Positions 1 through 7,678 of a stretch of 64,000 nt of DNA are shown one piece after another. Source of the stretch: Deinococcus sp. YIM 134068. GTDB taxonomy: Bacteria; Deinococcota; Deinococci; Deinococcales; Deinococcaceae. How positions within the stretch are numbered: position 1 is the first letter of the stretch; each line of letters starts with the position of its first letter. The position numbers were made by a program, and so were the translations under genes. Under the pieces are notes generated by a model. It was not told the DNA's origin, did no database searches, and was given only the letters and a program-made list of their open reading frames with translations. Location of the stretch: assembly GCF_036543075.1 (NCBI RefSeq), contig NZ_JAZHPF010000011.1, forward strand, positions 1 through 64,000, in the 5' to 3' direction.

Positions 1-2
1 GG

Positions 3-710
3 GATGTGGACGAGGCGCGGGACCGGGTGTTGATGGGACCCGAACGCCGCTCACTGGTGGTGAGGGAAGCGGACCGCAAGGTGACGGCATATCACGAGGT
101 CGGGCACGCTCTCGCCGCTCAGCTCCTTCCACATGCGGACAAGGCGCACAAACTCACCGTCGTTCCCCGTGGTCGCTCGCTTGGCTCGGCGCTGTACACG
201 CCCGAGGACCGGATGCACCACACGCGGGCGGCGCTGCTCGACCGCATCTGCGTGGCGCTCGCCGGGCACGCGGCGGAACAGGTCGCCACCGGGCAGGTGA
301 CGACGGGCGCGGCGAACGACTTCCAGCAGGCGACGAACATCGCCCGCCGCATGGTGACGGAGTGGGGGATGTCGGACGCGGGGCAGATCGCCTTCGCGCA
401 GGAGAGCGAGGGGTATCTCGGCTACGGGCCGCAGCGCGGGGCCTACAGCGACCGCACCGCCGAACACATCGACGTGGCCCTCGGCGAAATCCTCAACGGG
501 CAGTACGACCGCGCCGTGGCCCTTCTCACTGAACACGCCCATGTCCTCCACCGCCTTACCGACGCGCTGATGGCCCGCGAGTTCCTGACGGGCGACGACG
601 TGCGGACGGTCCTCGCCGGGGGGACTCTGCCCGACGCGACCCCGCCGCGCCCCTCGGGCGAGCCGGACGGCCCCGCCTCCCACACGGGATTGACGCCCGA
701 CCCGGCCTGA
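3..710 (+). CDS. ftsH: FtsH-type AAA+ zinc protease, C-terminal peptidase part (5' end outside window)
   Basis: This is the M41 peptidase domain of the membrane-anchored, ATP-dependent protease FtsH, which degrades misfolded membrane proteins and short-lived regulators. The zinc-binding HEVGH motif is coded at about bases 93-107, and the third metal ligand lies in the ANDFQQAT stretch typical of FtsH. The AAA+ domain and the transmembrane N-terminus lie upstream of base 1, so the GTG at base 6 is not the true start. The C-terminal tail is Pro/Asp-rich as in many FtsH proteins. Genomes of this group often carry several FtsH paralogues and I cannot tell which one this is. Confidence 0.93.
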   Translation, partial: DVDEARDRVLMGPERRSLVVREADRKVTAYHEVGHALAAQLLPHADKAHKLTVVPRGRSLGSALYTPEDRMHHTRAALLDRICVALAGHAAEQVATGQVTTGAANDFQQATNIARRMVTEWGMSDAGQIAFAQESEGYLGYGPQRGAYSDRTAEHIDVALGEILNGQYDRAVALLTEHAHVLHRLTDALMAREFLTGDDVRTVLAGGTLPDATPPRPSGEPDGPASHTGLTPDPA

Positions 711-725
711 GCACCGAACATCCAC

Positions 726-775
726 ACCGCCGCTGGAGCTGAGGACTTCCTCGCCCGGCGGCGGTCTTCTGGTCT
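726..775 (+). terminator. Likely ftsH terminator
   Basis: ACCGCCG (726-732) can pair with CGGCGGT (759-765). The long loop holds a second small stem (GAGGA with TCCTC). A CTTCTGGTCTTCTT pyrimidine tract follows. It sits just after the ftsH stop and before the esterase promoter. Confidence 0.5.
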
Positions 776-842
776 TCTTAAACTCTGTCGTTTGGGTCAT
801 CGCCCCCGTTTTCCCACCCGGCGTCCCGCTCTAGCCTGTCGC

Positions 843-2474
843 ATGTCGCCGCTCGCGCGCTTACTGCTGTTCGCCGCCCTGCTGCTGGGAGGCGCGGGTG
901 CCCAGGAGTCCATCACTTCCGCGCCGCAGGAGACGCCCCTGCCGCCGGTGCAGGCCGCGCCCGTCGCCGCGCCGGGAGTGCCCGTGCGGGTGCGGGTGGT
1001 CCAGGGGACGCTCGTGGGCCGGGAGGCGGAGGGCGTGCGCGTCTTCCAGGGAGTTCCCTATGCCGCGCCGCCCGTCGGGGAGTTGCGCTGGCGGGCACCG
1101 CAGGTCGCGCCGTCGTGGTCGGGGGAACGTGATGCCTCCGTTCCGGGGCAGGCGTGCGCCCAGGTCCGCTACCCGCAGGCGGGCGGGGGCCTGCGCGGGG
1201 TGGAGGACTGCCTGTACCTGAACGTCACCGCCCCCGATCAGGCCGTGCGCGCCCCCGTCATGGTCTGGATTCACGGCGGCTCCTTCCGCACCGGGGCGGG
1301 CAGCGACTACGACGCCCGCGTTCTCGCCCGCGAGCAGGGCGTGGTCGTCGTGACGCTGAACTACCGCGTCGGGCCGCTGGGTTTCCTCGCCGCGCCCGCG
1401 CTGCTGGAGGGGCGGACGGTGGGCAACTACGGGCTGCTCGACCAGCAGGCGGCCCTGCGCTGGGTGCGGTCCCAGATTGCCGTCTTCGGGGGCGACCCCG
1501 GCAACGTGACCCTCTTCGGCGAGTCGGCGGGCGGCATGAGCGTGTGCGCGCAACTCGCCTCGCCGTCGGCGGTGGGATTGTTCGACCGGGCCATCCTCCA
1601 GAGCGGCCCCTGCACGCCCGAGATCAACATGACGGCGCTGCCGGAGGCGCTCAACACGGGCCGGGAGTACGCCCGCGCCCTGGGCTGTCCCGACGGGGAC
1701 GCCGCCTGCCTGCGCGCGGTGCCGGTCGAGCGGGTGCTGAGGACGCCCGTGCCGGGCCGCCGCGCGCCGGGGTCGGTGGACCTGCCCCCCGTGTATGGCG
1801 ACGGCACCGTTCCCCGCGCCCCCCGCGACGTGTTCGAGGATGGAAGCTTCAACCGTGTGCCTGTCCTCATCGGCAGCAACCTCGACGAGGGGACCCTCTT
1901 CGTGGCCCCCCTCGGGCGGGAGGCGGACATTCCGCTGTGGCAGTACTGGGCGCTTGTGGCCGTGCTGGAGGGGTGGAACGCGCCGCGCGTGCTCGCCACC
2001 TACGCCGCCCGCGACTACCCGACGGTGGGGCTGACCGCCGCCGCGCTCGTGACCGACGGGCTGTTCGCCTGCCCGGTGAACGACATTTCCCGCACCCTCG
2101 CCCGCGTGACGCCCGTGTACGCCTACGAGTTCCGCGACCGCACCGCGCCCATCGCCCTCCCAGTCACCCGGAGCGTGCCGAGCTACGGGGCCTACCACGC
2201 CGCCGAGATCATCAGCGTCTTCGGCACCCGGCTGGAGGGCCTCGCCGATCCGGCCAGGTTCACGCCCGTGCAGGCGGACCTCGCCCGGCTGATGCGGACG
2301 TACTGGGCCAACTTCGCCCGGAGCGGCAATCCCAACGTGCCCGCCCGCCCCGGTGTGCCGGAGTGGAGGCCCCTCGATCCCGCGCGGAACAACCTCCTGA
2401 CCTTCGCGCCGGGCCGCGTGGCCGAGAGCACGGCCTTCCGGCAGGAACACCGCTGCGACTTCTGGAGCCGGTGA
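843..2474 (+). CDS. Secreted type B carboxylesterase
   Basis: A 543-residue alpha/beta-hydrolase of the carboxylesterase/cholinesterase family, which hydrolyses ester bonds. An N-terminal signal peptide (MSPLARLLLFAALLLGGAGA) points to export. Family marks are EDCLYLNV, the nucleophile elbow GESAGG in LFGESAGGMSV, a Glu in DEGTLF and a His in YHAAEI that could complete the Ser-Glu-His triad. I chose the ATG at 843 because it gives a clean signal peptide and because TAGCCT (832-837) lies 5 bases upstream, the leaderless pattern seen across the window. An in-frame TTG at 792 would add 17 unlikely residues. The substrate cannot be inferred. Confidence 0.9.
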   Translation: MSPLARLLLFAALLLGGAGAQESITSAPQETPLPPVQAAPVAAPGVPVRVRVVQGTLVGREAEGVRVFQGVPYAAPPVGELRWRAPQVAPSWSGERDASVPGQACAQVRYPQAGGGLRGVEDCLYLNVTAPDQAVRAPVMVWIHGGSFRTGAGSDYDARVLAREQGVVVVTLNYRVGPLGFLAAPALLEGRTVGNYGLLDQQAALRWVRSQIAVFGGDPGNVTLFGESAGGMSVCAQLASPSAVGLFDRAILQSGPCTPEINMTALPEALNTGREYARALGCPDGDAACLRAVPVERVLRTPVPGRRAPGSVDLPPVYGDGTVPRAPRDVFEDGSFNRVPVLIGSNLDEGTLFVAPLGREADIPLWQYWALVAVLEGWNAPRVLATYAARDYPTVGLTAAALVTDGLFACPVNDISRTLARVTPVYAYEFRDRTAPIALPVTRSVPSYGAYHAAEIISVFGTRLEGLADPARFTPVQADLARLMRTYWANFARSGNPNVPARPGVPEWRPLDPARNNLLTFAPGRVAESTAFRQEHRCDFWSR

Positions 2475-2475
2475 G

Positions 2476-2778
2476 GTGAGGCCCCCCTCGCTCCTCCTCC
2501 CGCTGCTGCTCGTGGCCGCGCTGCTGGGCGTGACGTGGTGGCAACGGCGCGACCCGCTCGACCTGGGGGTGGTCGTCGCGGGTTTGGTGGGGGTGGGATT
2601 GCTCGTGCCCGCGCTGCGCGGCGGCGGGGGTCAGGCCCGGCTCGTCGTGCGGGTGCTCGTCGGGCTGCTCGCGGGCGTGGCCCTCTTCGGGGTGCGGGAG
2701 CCGGGGTCGGCGCTGGGCTTCGCGGTGGTGCTGGTCGGGACGCAACTGCTCGTCGGGCGGCTGCTGGGCGGACGTTAG
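2476..2778 (+). CDS. Small hydrophobic membrane protein
   Basis: A 100-residue protein made almost entirely of three or four hydrophobic segments separated by short Arg/Gly-rich turns, so an integral membrane protein. It begins with GTG one base after the esterase stop codon and is probably cotranscribed and translationally coupled with the esterase. No catalytic motif is visible and I do not recognise a family. A different start is possible, but the near-zero spacing supports this one. Confidence 0.65.
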   Translation: MRPPSLLLPLLLVAALLGVTWWQRRDPLDLGVVVAGLVGVGLLVPALRGGGGQARLVVRVLVGLLAGVALFGVREPGSALGFAVVLVGTQLLVGRLLGGR

Positions 2779-2797
2779 GTCCCCTGGCGTCCGCCGC

Positions 2798-3568
2798 TCA
2801 GCCCTGCGTCCCCGCCGTGTCCCGCTCGGGAAGGGCGCACTGACCGTCCTCGCAGCCGTCGGCGGGCGTGTCCGCGCCCAGCAGGGTCAGGGGCGCGGGG
2901 TGCGTCTCGGCCCAGACCTGTTCCAGCGCCCCGCGCAGGACCTCCGGGGACTGGGCACCGCTCACGCCGTACTTGCCGTCCAGCACGAAGAAGGGCACGC
3001 CGCCGATGCCGAGGGCGTGGGCCTGCGCCTCGTCCCGCCGCACGTCCGCCGTGTGACGCCCGCTCTCCAACGCCGCGCGCACTTCCCCGGCGTCCAGCCC
3101 GACCTCCGCCGCCAGCCGCACCAGCGTCTCCCGGTCGCCCAGAAACTCGCCCTCGACGAAGAAGGCCGCGAGCAGGCGCTCCTTCATCGCGTCGCCCAGG
3201 CCATGCTCCGCCGCGAGGTGGATGACCTGATGTGCCAGGAAGGTGTTCGTGGGTTGCAGGCGCTCGAAGTGGTACTCCAGCCCCTCGCCCGCCGCCGTCC
3301 GGGTCATCTCGTCCAGCATCCGCTGTGCCCCGGCCTCGCCGCCGCCGTACTTGCGCGCGAGGATGGCCCTCATGGACTGCCCGCGTTCGGACGGGGCCGA
3401 GGGGTCCAGCTCGAACGAGTGCCACACGACCTCCACCCGGTCACGGTGAGGAAAGTCCGCCAGCGCCGCCTCGAAGCGCCGTTTGCCCACATAGCACCAC
3501 GGGCAGGCGATGTCCGACCAGATATCCACGCGCACCTTGCCCGGGGAGGAGGGAGTGAAGAGAGTCAT
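2798..3568 (-). CDS. frnE: FrnE-like DsbA-family thiol-disulfide oxidoreductase
   Basis: A 256-residue thioredoxin-fold protein of the DsbA/FrnE family. The redox motif CPWC (residues 22-25, in [14 protein letters not shown]) opens the domain, and a second motif CEDGQC (CX4C, residues 239-244) sits near the C-terminus. The CXXC plus CX4C pair is the hallmark of D. radiodurans FrnE, a cytoplasmic disulfide isomerase linked to oxidative and metal stress tolerance. I placed the start at ATG 3568, giving [10 protein letters not shown]. Longer in-frame starts add a tail that does not resemble the family. It converges with the esterase operon and is divergent from msrB, another thiol/oxidation repair gene. 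Confidence 0.88.
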   Translation of the reverse strand: MTLFTPSSPGKVRVDIWSDIACPWCYVGKRRFEAALADFPHRDRVEVVWHSFELDPSAPSERGQSMRAILARKYGGGEAGAQRMLDEMTRTAAGEGLEYHFERLQPTNTFLAHQVIHLAAEHGLGDAMKERLLAAFFVEGEFLGDRETLVRLAAEVGLDAGEVRAALESGRHTADVRRDEAQAHALGIGGVPFFVLDGKYGVSGAQSPEVLRGALEQVWAETHPAPLTLLGADTPADGCEDGQCALPERDTAGTQG

Positions 3569-3706
3569 GGGGCCATGATGCCTCGCTTTAAAAAGCAAAG
3601 CAAGGGAGGCGGGCACCATTCACCACACGGCGTCGGTTCTCCCGTGGAGTTGGCGGCGCGGGCCGAGGTCCTATTCTCGCGCTTGCTCCCTGCCTACACT
3701 CGCCCC

Positions 3707-4174
<468 letters not shown>

Positions 4175-4195
4175 GGCAGACATGTCAAGCAAGAG

Positions 4196-4229
4196 AAGGG
4201 GCCGCGCCGGAATCTCCCGTGCGGCCCTT
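4196..4229 (-). terminator. Intrinsic terminator for the small gene at 4244-4435
   Basis: AAGGGGCCGC and GTGCGGCCCTT form a strong GC-rich hairpin with a short loop. On the minus strand it is followed by TTCTCTTGCTT, a T-rich tail. It may also slow transcription arriving from msrB. Confidence 0.65.
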
Positions 4230-4243
4230 GCCCGTGTGGACGC

Positions 4244-4435
4244 TCAGCTTTCGGTGATGCCGGAGCGCGGGCCGCCGTCCTCGGCGTCGGTGGTGTCCAC
4301 ACCCGACTCGGTGTTGCCGGGCGTGCCCGTGCTGCCCGCCCCGCCTGCGCTCGTCTTGCCGCTCGCCTCCTCGTGCTCCTGCCGCTCGGCGGCCATGTCG
4401 CGCAACTGCTCGGCCTCGTTTCCCTTGTCGGTCAT
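4244..4435 (-). CDS. Small acidic, probably disordered protein
   Basis: A 63-residue, very polar protein (MTDKGNEAEQLRDMAAERQE, then a Gly/Ser/Thr/Asp-rich tail) with no hydrophobic core and no cysteine. Composition suggests an intrinsically disordered or stress-related hydrophilic protein. A terminator follows the stop codon directly, which supports its being a real gene. An overlapping longer frame beginning at 4484 looks like a composition artefact. I do not recognise a family. Confidence 0.55.
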   Translation of the reverse strand: MTDKGNEAEQLRDMAAERQEHEEASGKTSAGGAGSTGTPGNTESGVDTTDAEDGGPRSGITES

Positions 4436-4499
4436 GCCCCGAGGGTAGGGCGGGGGGAGAGGGCGTGGGTGTGCCGCCCCTCAAGCCCGCCTTATAGCC

Positions 4500-4895
4500 C
4501 TATTCCCCCTCTTCACAGGCCACGCTGTTGCCGTTGCGGTCGAGCGCGGTGCGGTAGCCCGGCTCACCGAGGCGCAGGGGTGCCCGGCCCGCCGCCCGCA
4601 CCTGCACGCAGCTTCGGAAGTAGACCGTGCCCTGCCCCGTCAGGCGGGCGCTGCCCGTCACGGGACGCAGCAGCGAGCGCGCGACGTACCCGCCGCGTCC
4701 CCCGTAGCTCGTGCGGCACCACTCGCCCTGGCACGCCACGAGCAGCAACGTGTTACGCGGCACGACGTTCAGGATGGGGGCCGCCGCGTCGGGCGTCCGC
4801 CGCAGATTCGAGTTCGCGGTGGTGAGGGCGGTGGCGGCGTGGGCCGTGCCCAGCAGGGTGAGCGAGAGGGCCAGCGGGGCGAGGAAGGCACGCAT
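4500..4895 (-). CDS. Secreted protein with SH3b-like and excalibur (calcium-binding) domains
   Basis: A 131-residue exported protein. Residues 1-20 (MRAFLAPLALSLTLLGTAHA) form a signal peptide. Next is an SH3b-like stretch (NLRRTPDAAAPILNVVP ... GYVARSLL), a module that often binds cell-wall peptides. At the C-terminus GYRTALDRNGNSVACE matches the excalibur motif, an EF-hand-like DxDxDG calcium loop ending in CE. Four cysteines could form disulfides outside the cell. Alternative starts at 4904 and 4967 are in frame, but 4895 gives the cleanest signal peptide. The likely role is in the cell envelope; no enzyme activity is visible. Confidence 0.78.
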   Translation of the reverse strand: MRAFLAPLALSLTLLGTAHAATALTTANSNLRRTPDAAAPILNVVPRNTLLLVACQGEWCRTSYGGRGGYVARSLLRPVTGSARLTGQGTVYFRSCVQVRAAGRAPLRLGEPGYRTALDRNGNSVACEEGE

Positions 4896-4938
4896 GGACG
4901 GCATGAGAGCAGCATGACATACGAACAGGGGTCGGAGG

Positions 4939-5340
4939 CTAGACCTTGACCGGCTCCAACGGCACATGCTCGGCGTACCGCTGGAAATCCTTATCCTTGG
5001 TCAGCAGGGGCAGGCCCCAGGTCACGCTGCAAGCGGCGATCAGAAAATCCGTGCTGCTCCCCTGAATGCCCTCGCCCCGGCAGGTGTTGAAGAACGCTGC
5101 CGCCAACTCGTATTCGAGGAAAGACGCCTCTCGATCTGGGAGGGCGCGCAGACTCTGGCGGATTCGCTCGAAGACCTCCGGCCTGTGCAGGCCCTGCAAC
5201 ACCTCCTGCCGAATACAGCCCAGCATCTGGACGCGGCCCTCGCGCACCAGATCACTCAGCATCCTCAACTCGGGCGAAGGCTCGCCCGTCCGCTTCCTGA
5301 TGGCTCCGAACCACACGTTGCTGTCAACGATCACCTTCAC
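4939..5340 (-). CDS. vapC: PIN-domain ribonuclease toxin (VapC family)
   Basis: A 133-residue PIN-domain protein, the RNase toxin of a type II toxin-antitoxin pair. The expected acidic residues are present: Asp in VDSNVW near the N-terminus, Glu in RQEVLQG, Asp in STDFLIAAC and Asp in TKDKDF, which together would bind Mg2+. Its start overlaps the stop of the upstream antitoxin gene by four bases (ATGA), the usual coupling in such pairs. The RNA target cannot be predicted. It is the first of three toxin-antitoxin units in the 4.9-7.2 kb island. Confidence 0.88.
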   Translation of the reverse strand: MKVIVDSNVWFGAIRKRTGEPSPELRMLSDLVREGRVQMLGCIRQEVLQGLHRPEVFERIRQSLRALPDREASFLEYELAAAFFNTCRGEGIQGSSTDFLIAACSVTWGLPLLTKDKDFQRYAEHVPLEPVKV

Positions 5341-5546
5341 GAGCGCTTGCGCTGCGCCCGCATCTCCTCGTCGGTCGCCATATCTGCCGGATCCACTGTT
5401 CCGAACAGGTCCAGAATCTTGAGCTGTTCGCGGTGCCGGATGTACTCGGCCAGAGCCTCATTCACCGTCTCGCGCTTGGTGCGGTGCCCGCCGACCTTGA
5501 GGGCACGCTCCAGCAGTTCCGGGTCGATTTGCAGGTTCGTCGCCAT
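5337..5546 (-). CDS. vapB: VapB-type antitoxin
   Basis: A 69-residue antitoxin. MATNLQIDPELLERALKVGG followed by KRETVNEALAEYIRHR is the pattern of short VapB proteins (DUF2191-like), which carry a DNA-binding N-terminus and a C-terminal arm that wraps the PIN toxin. It is the first gene of the operon and overlaps vapC by four bases. A perfect inverted repeat lies just upstream (5557-5574) and is the probable autoregulatory operator. Confidence 0.85.
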   Translation of the reverse strand: MATNLQIDPELLERALKVGGHRTKRETVNEALAEYIRHREQLKILDLFGTVDPADMATDEEMRAQRKRS

Positions 5547-5556
5547 ACCCCAGGCT

Positions 5557-5574
5557 TACACAAGAGGTTGTGTA
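5557..5574. promoter_or_regulatory. Probable VapBC operator
   Basis: TACACAA-gagg-TTGTGTA is a perfect 7-base inverted repeat centred 19-20 bases upstream of the vapB start. Type II antitoxin-toxin complexes normally bind such palindromes to repress their own operon. The assignment comes from position and symmetry only. Confidence 0.6.
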
Positions 5575-5630
5575 GGACCGTAAGGGGAAGTCGGAGGTTG
5601 AGCGGGAGGCAGACTGTTTCGTCCCCTGTC

Positions 5631-5678
5631 TCTACCCCGCCCAGCCCCATCGTCTACCGCTGCGGCCTGTGCTGAGGT
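5631..5678 (+). repeat. Copy 1 of a ~50-base repeat flanking toxin-antitoxin units
   Basis: It begins CTACCCCGCCCAGCCCCATC and ends CGGCCTGTGCTGAGG. It aligns along its length with 6299-6350 and 7240-7291. It lies between the vapBC unit and the mazEF-like unit. Confidence 0.7.
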
Positions 5679-5698
5679 GTTTAAGTTGGTATGAATGT

Positions 5699-5710
5699 TA
5701 GTATGAGTTT
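5699..5710 (+). promoter_or_regulatory. Leaderless promoter of the mazEF-like operon with direct repeats
   Basis: TAGTAT (5699-5704) is followed by six bases and ATG 5711. The -10 box overlaps the second of two direct GTATGA repeats (starting at 5689 and 5702), which is the kind of operator a ribbon-helix-helix antitoxin would use. Confidence 0.55.
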
Positions 5711-5953
5711 ATGACATACGACACTGCACAACGCGTAACGGTCAGCCTGTCCCCGCACCTCGCCCGTTACCTCGACCAGTACCAGAAGACTCACCGCCTG
5801 AGCAGCCGGAGTGAAGCCGTCGCCCAGGCCATTCACGCCCTGCGTGAGAAGGAACTGGCCGAAGCCTACGCCGACTATGCCCGTTCCGGCGAGTTCGTAG
5901 ACCTTGAGAACGGTGATGGGCTGGAGGAAAGTGACGGCAGCCAGTGGCTGTAG
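5711..5953 (+). CDS. Ribbon-helix-helix antitoxin (MazE/CopG-like)
   Basis: An 80-residue protein. RVTVSLSPHLARYLDQYQ then SRSEAVAQAIHALREKEL is the beta strand plus two helices of a ribbon-helix-helix DNA-binding domain. The acidic C-terminal tail (EFVDLENGDGLEESDG) is typical of the toxin-neutralising arm. Its last bases overlap the start of the MazF-type toxin gene. The mRNA should be leaderless, with TAGTAT six bases before the ATG. It likely represses its own promoter through the direct repeats there. Confidence 0.85.
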   Translation: MTYDTAQRVTVSLSPHLARYLDQYQKTHRLSSRSEAVAQAIHALREKELAEAYADYARSGEFVDLENGDGLEESDGSQWL

Positions 5954-6291
5954 GGCTCATCCGGCAGGGTGACATCCTGCTCGTCAACTTCAGCCTCGCC
6001 CGCGAGAGCGAGGCCAACTACACCCGGCCCGCCGTGGTGCTGACCAACAACGCGGCCAATGCCAACAACGTGGTCATCACCGTGGTCCCGCTGACCAGCA
6101 ACGTCGAGCGCGTGTATCCCTTTCAGCTCCTGTTGCCCCACCAGCGCACGGGCCTGAACGAGGACAGCAAAGCGCAGGTCGAGCAAATCCGCTCCGTCGC
6201 CCTCAGCCGTGTTCTCCGCCGCCTGGGCAACGTCCCCACAGACCTGATGCTCGAACTGGACGCCAGGGTGCGGGAGCATCTGGCCCTCTAG
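5944..6291 (+). CDS. mazF: MazF/PemK-type endoribonuclease toxin
   Basis: A 115-residue mRNA interferase. Family features are RQGDILLVNFS at the N-terminus, RPAVVLTNNAANANNVVITVVPLTSN in the core, and YPFQLLLP followed by the VEQIRSVALSRV segment. The GTG start at 5944 overlaps the antitoxin stop by ten bases, which implies translational coupling. It would cleave mRNA at short sequences that cannot be predicted from the protein. Copy 2 of the ~50-base repeat follows directly after its stop. Confidence 0.9.
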   Translation: MAVGLIRQGDILLVNFSLARESEANYTRPAVVLTNNAANANNVVITVVPLTSNVERVYPFQLLLPHQRTGLNEDSKAQVEQIRSVALSRVLRRLGNVPTDLMLELDARVREHLAL

Positions 6292-6298
6292 CCTGCTC

Positions 6299-6350
6299 CC
6301 ACCCCGCCCAGCCCAGCCCCACCGTCTGTCGCTACAGCCTGTGCCGAGGC
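6299..6350 (+). repeat. Copy 2 of the ~50-base repeat flanking toxin-antitoxin units
   Basis: It begins CCACCCCGCCCAGCCCAGCC and ends CAGCCTGTGCCGAGG. It starts 8 bases after the mazF stop codon. Relative to copies 1 and 3 it has a five-base CCCAG duplication near its start. Confidence 0.7.
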
Positions 6351-6421
6351 AGGAACTTGGAAAATTGCCCCCATGGTCTCCTCTCCCATTCTAACCTTTG
6401 GAAGTGTTACCCTTTCGCTAG

Positions 6422-6811
6422 GTGGTAAGAATGACCGCACAAATGCAAATCAGTCTTGCTGAGCTCCTGCGGCGGCACAATATTAGTCAGAAGCAACTGG
6501 CTGAGGCTGCCAGGATGCGCCCCGCAACAATCAATGCCATCTTCCGGGGCCGTGTTGAACGGGTCGAGATAGGCACGCTCGTAGACCTTGTGACGGGCTT
6601 GCGGCGTCTCGGTGTCAAGGCCGATGTGGGCGACATTTTGCAGGTCGTGGACAAGCCCGCCGAGGCCGAGCAGGCTGCCCGTGAACGCGCCCTGCGACTG
6701 CTGGGTGGTGAACCCTGGGGCTTAAAACCGAAGGGTCTGGTTGAGCCCGTCCCCGTGAGTGGTCCCCCTATTGAGGACCTGCTGCCCGACCTCCTGGGGC
6801 CGTCGCTTTGA
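6422..6811 (+). CDS. XRE-family helix-turn-helix antitoxin
   Basis: A 129-residue protein with an N-terminal XRE/Cro-type helix-turn-helix (ISLAELLRRHNISQKQLAEAARMRPATINAIFRG) and a C-terminal extension rich in Pro and Leu that could bind the toxin. The GTG at 6422 has TACCCT (6408-6413) eight bases upstream, so I chose it. An ATG at 6431 would remove three residues. Its stop overlaps the PIN toxin start by four bases (TTGA). An XRE antitoxin with a PIN toxin is less common than VapB-VapC but is known. Confidence 0.8.
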   Translation: MVRMTAQMQISLAELLRRHNISQKQLAEAARMRPATINAIFRGRVERVEIGTLVDLVTGLRRLGVKADVGDILQVVDKPAEAEQAARERALRLLGGEPWGLKPKGLVEPVPVSGPPIEDLLPDLLGPSL

Positions 6812-7233
6812 GCCTGCTCTACCTGGACACCTCCGCGCTGCTCCGCCTCTACACCCGTGAACCGGACTATGGGCAGGTCGCCGCCCGCAAGGAACAGGCA
6901 GACGGCGTGATCTGTCATGTCATCACCTACGTGGAAATGGTTTCTGCCTTCACCGGGCGGCGGGCTCGAAAGCTGCTGAGCGGGCGGGCGTACCAGACGG
7001 CCCTGGAGGCGTTCAGGACCGACTGGCCGACCTTTCGGCACGTTGCTGTGGACGAGGAACTGTTACAGGATGCCGCCGACCTCGCGCAGGCCCACGCTCT
7101 GCGGGCCTACGACGCCGTTCACCTTGCCGCCGCTCAGGCCGTCTCTCCGCTCGGCGTGCAGTTCATGACTTTCGACCTGAGGCTGCGAGCCGTCGCCGAA
7201 CAGGTCATGCCAGGGCAGGTGTGGCAGCCGTAG
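6808..7233 (+). CDS. PIN-domain ribonuclease toxin
   Basis: A 141-residue PIN protein. LLYLDTSALLRLY carries the first Asp, YVEMVSAF the Glu, RAYDAVHLAAA the third acidic residue and TFDLRL the fourth. The TTG start overlaps the upstream XRE gene, and no other start would keep the beta strand before the first Asp. With its neighbour it forms the third toxin-antitoxin unit of the island. Copy 3 of the ~50-base repeat begins seven bases after its stop. Confidence 0.87.
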   Translation: MSLLYLDTSALLRLYTREPDYGQVAARKEQADGVICHVITYVEMVSAFTGRRARKLLSGRAYQTALEAFRTDWPTFRHVAVDEELLQDAADLAQAHALRAYDAVHLAAAQAVSPLGVQFMTFDLRLRAVAEQVMPGQVWQP

Positions 7234-7239
7234 CCTTCC

Positions 7240-7291
7240 CCCACCCCACCCCGCCCAACCCCACCGACTGGAGCTGCGGCCCGTGCTGGGG
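7240..7291 (+). repeat. Copy 3 of the ~50-base repeat flanking toxin-antitoxin units
   Basis: It begins CCACCCCACCCCGCCCAACC and ends GCGGCCCGTGCTGGGG. It follows the PIN toxin and precedes the AT-rich restriction-modification module, where base composition changes abruptly. Confidence 0.7.
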
Positions 7292-7385
7292 CGTGATCAA
7301 AGAGTGGTTTTGCGTTGCCCTCCCTGCTTCGCTCATCCTGCTAGAGCAGGGATTTGGGCTAAGAGTAACTCACACTCTCGTATAG

Positions 7386-7414
7386 TTGACACCTATGCGG
7401 GTATCGTGCACAAT
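7386..7414 (+). promoter_or_regulatory. Promoter of the restriction-modification module
   Basis: TTGACA (7386-7391), a 17-base spacer, then CACAAT (7409-7414). This is a classical -35/-10 arrangement, unlike the leaderless promoters around it, and leaves a leader of about 35 bases. Confidence 0.5.
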
Positions 7415-7456
7415 GTTTGTTGGGAGTGGTAGGCAAAAGGTCTGATATGGGTCAAC

Positions 7457-7678
7457 ATGTCTGACATGCCTAATGTGACAAACCTCAGTCCTGGAAAAAA
7501 GGCGAAGGGAGGCAAGTCAGTTAGATTGAGTGCCTACCTTTACCCTGATGAGTTGCAGCAGCTCGAAGAACATCTCAGCCTGAAGTGTGATAGTGCGTAT
7601 GGTAGGAGTCGTGAGATAGCTCGGTTGCTGATCTCCAGTCTTAGAAGTTGTGTGGAGGGAAGTAACAATGGCACATAG
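7457..7678 (+). CDS. Small putative DNA-binding regulator of the R-M module
   Basis: A 73-residue basic protein. GKSVRLSAYLYPDELQQLEEHLSL followed by SREIARLLISSLRS resembles a ribbon-helix-helix domain (strand then two helices). It lies directly upstream of the methyltransferase and overlaps its start. Codon usage is AT-rich like the next two genes, so it belongs to the acquired module. A regulatory role (controller protein) is inference from size, fold pattern and position. It could also be a relaxosome-type accessory protein. Confidence 0.6.
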   Translation: MSDMPNVTNLSPGKKAKGGKSVRLSAYLYPDELQQLEEHLSLKCDSAYGRSREIARLLISSLRSCVEGSNNGT

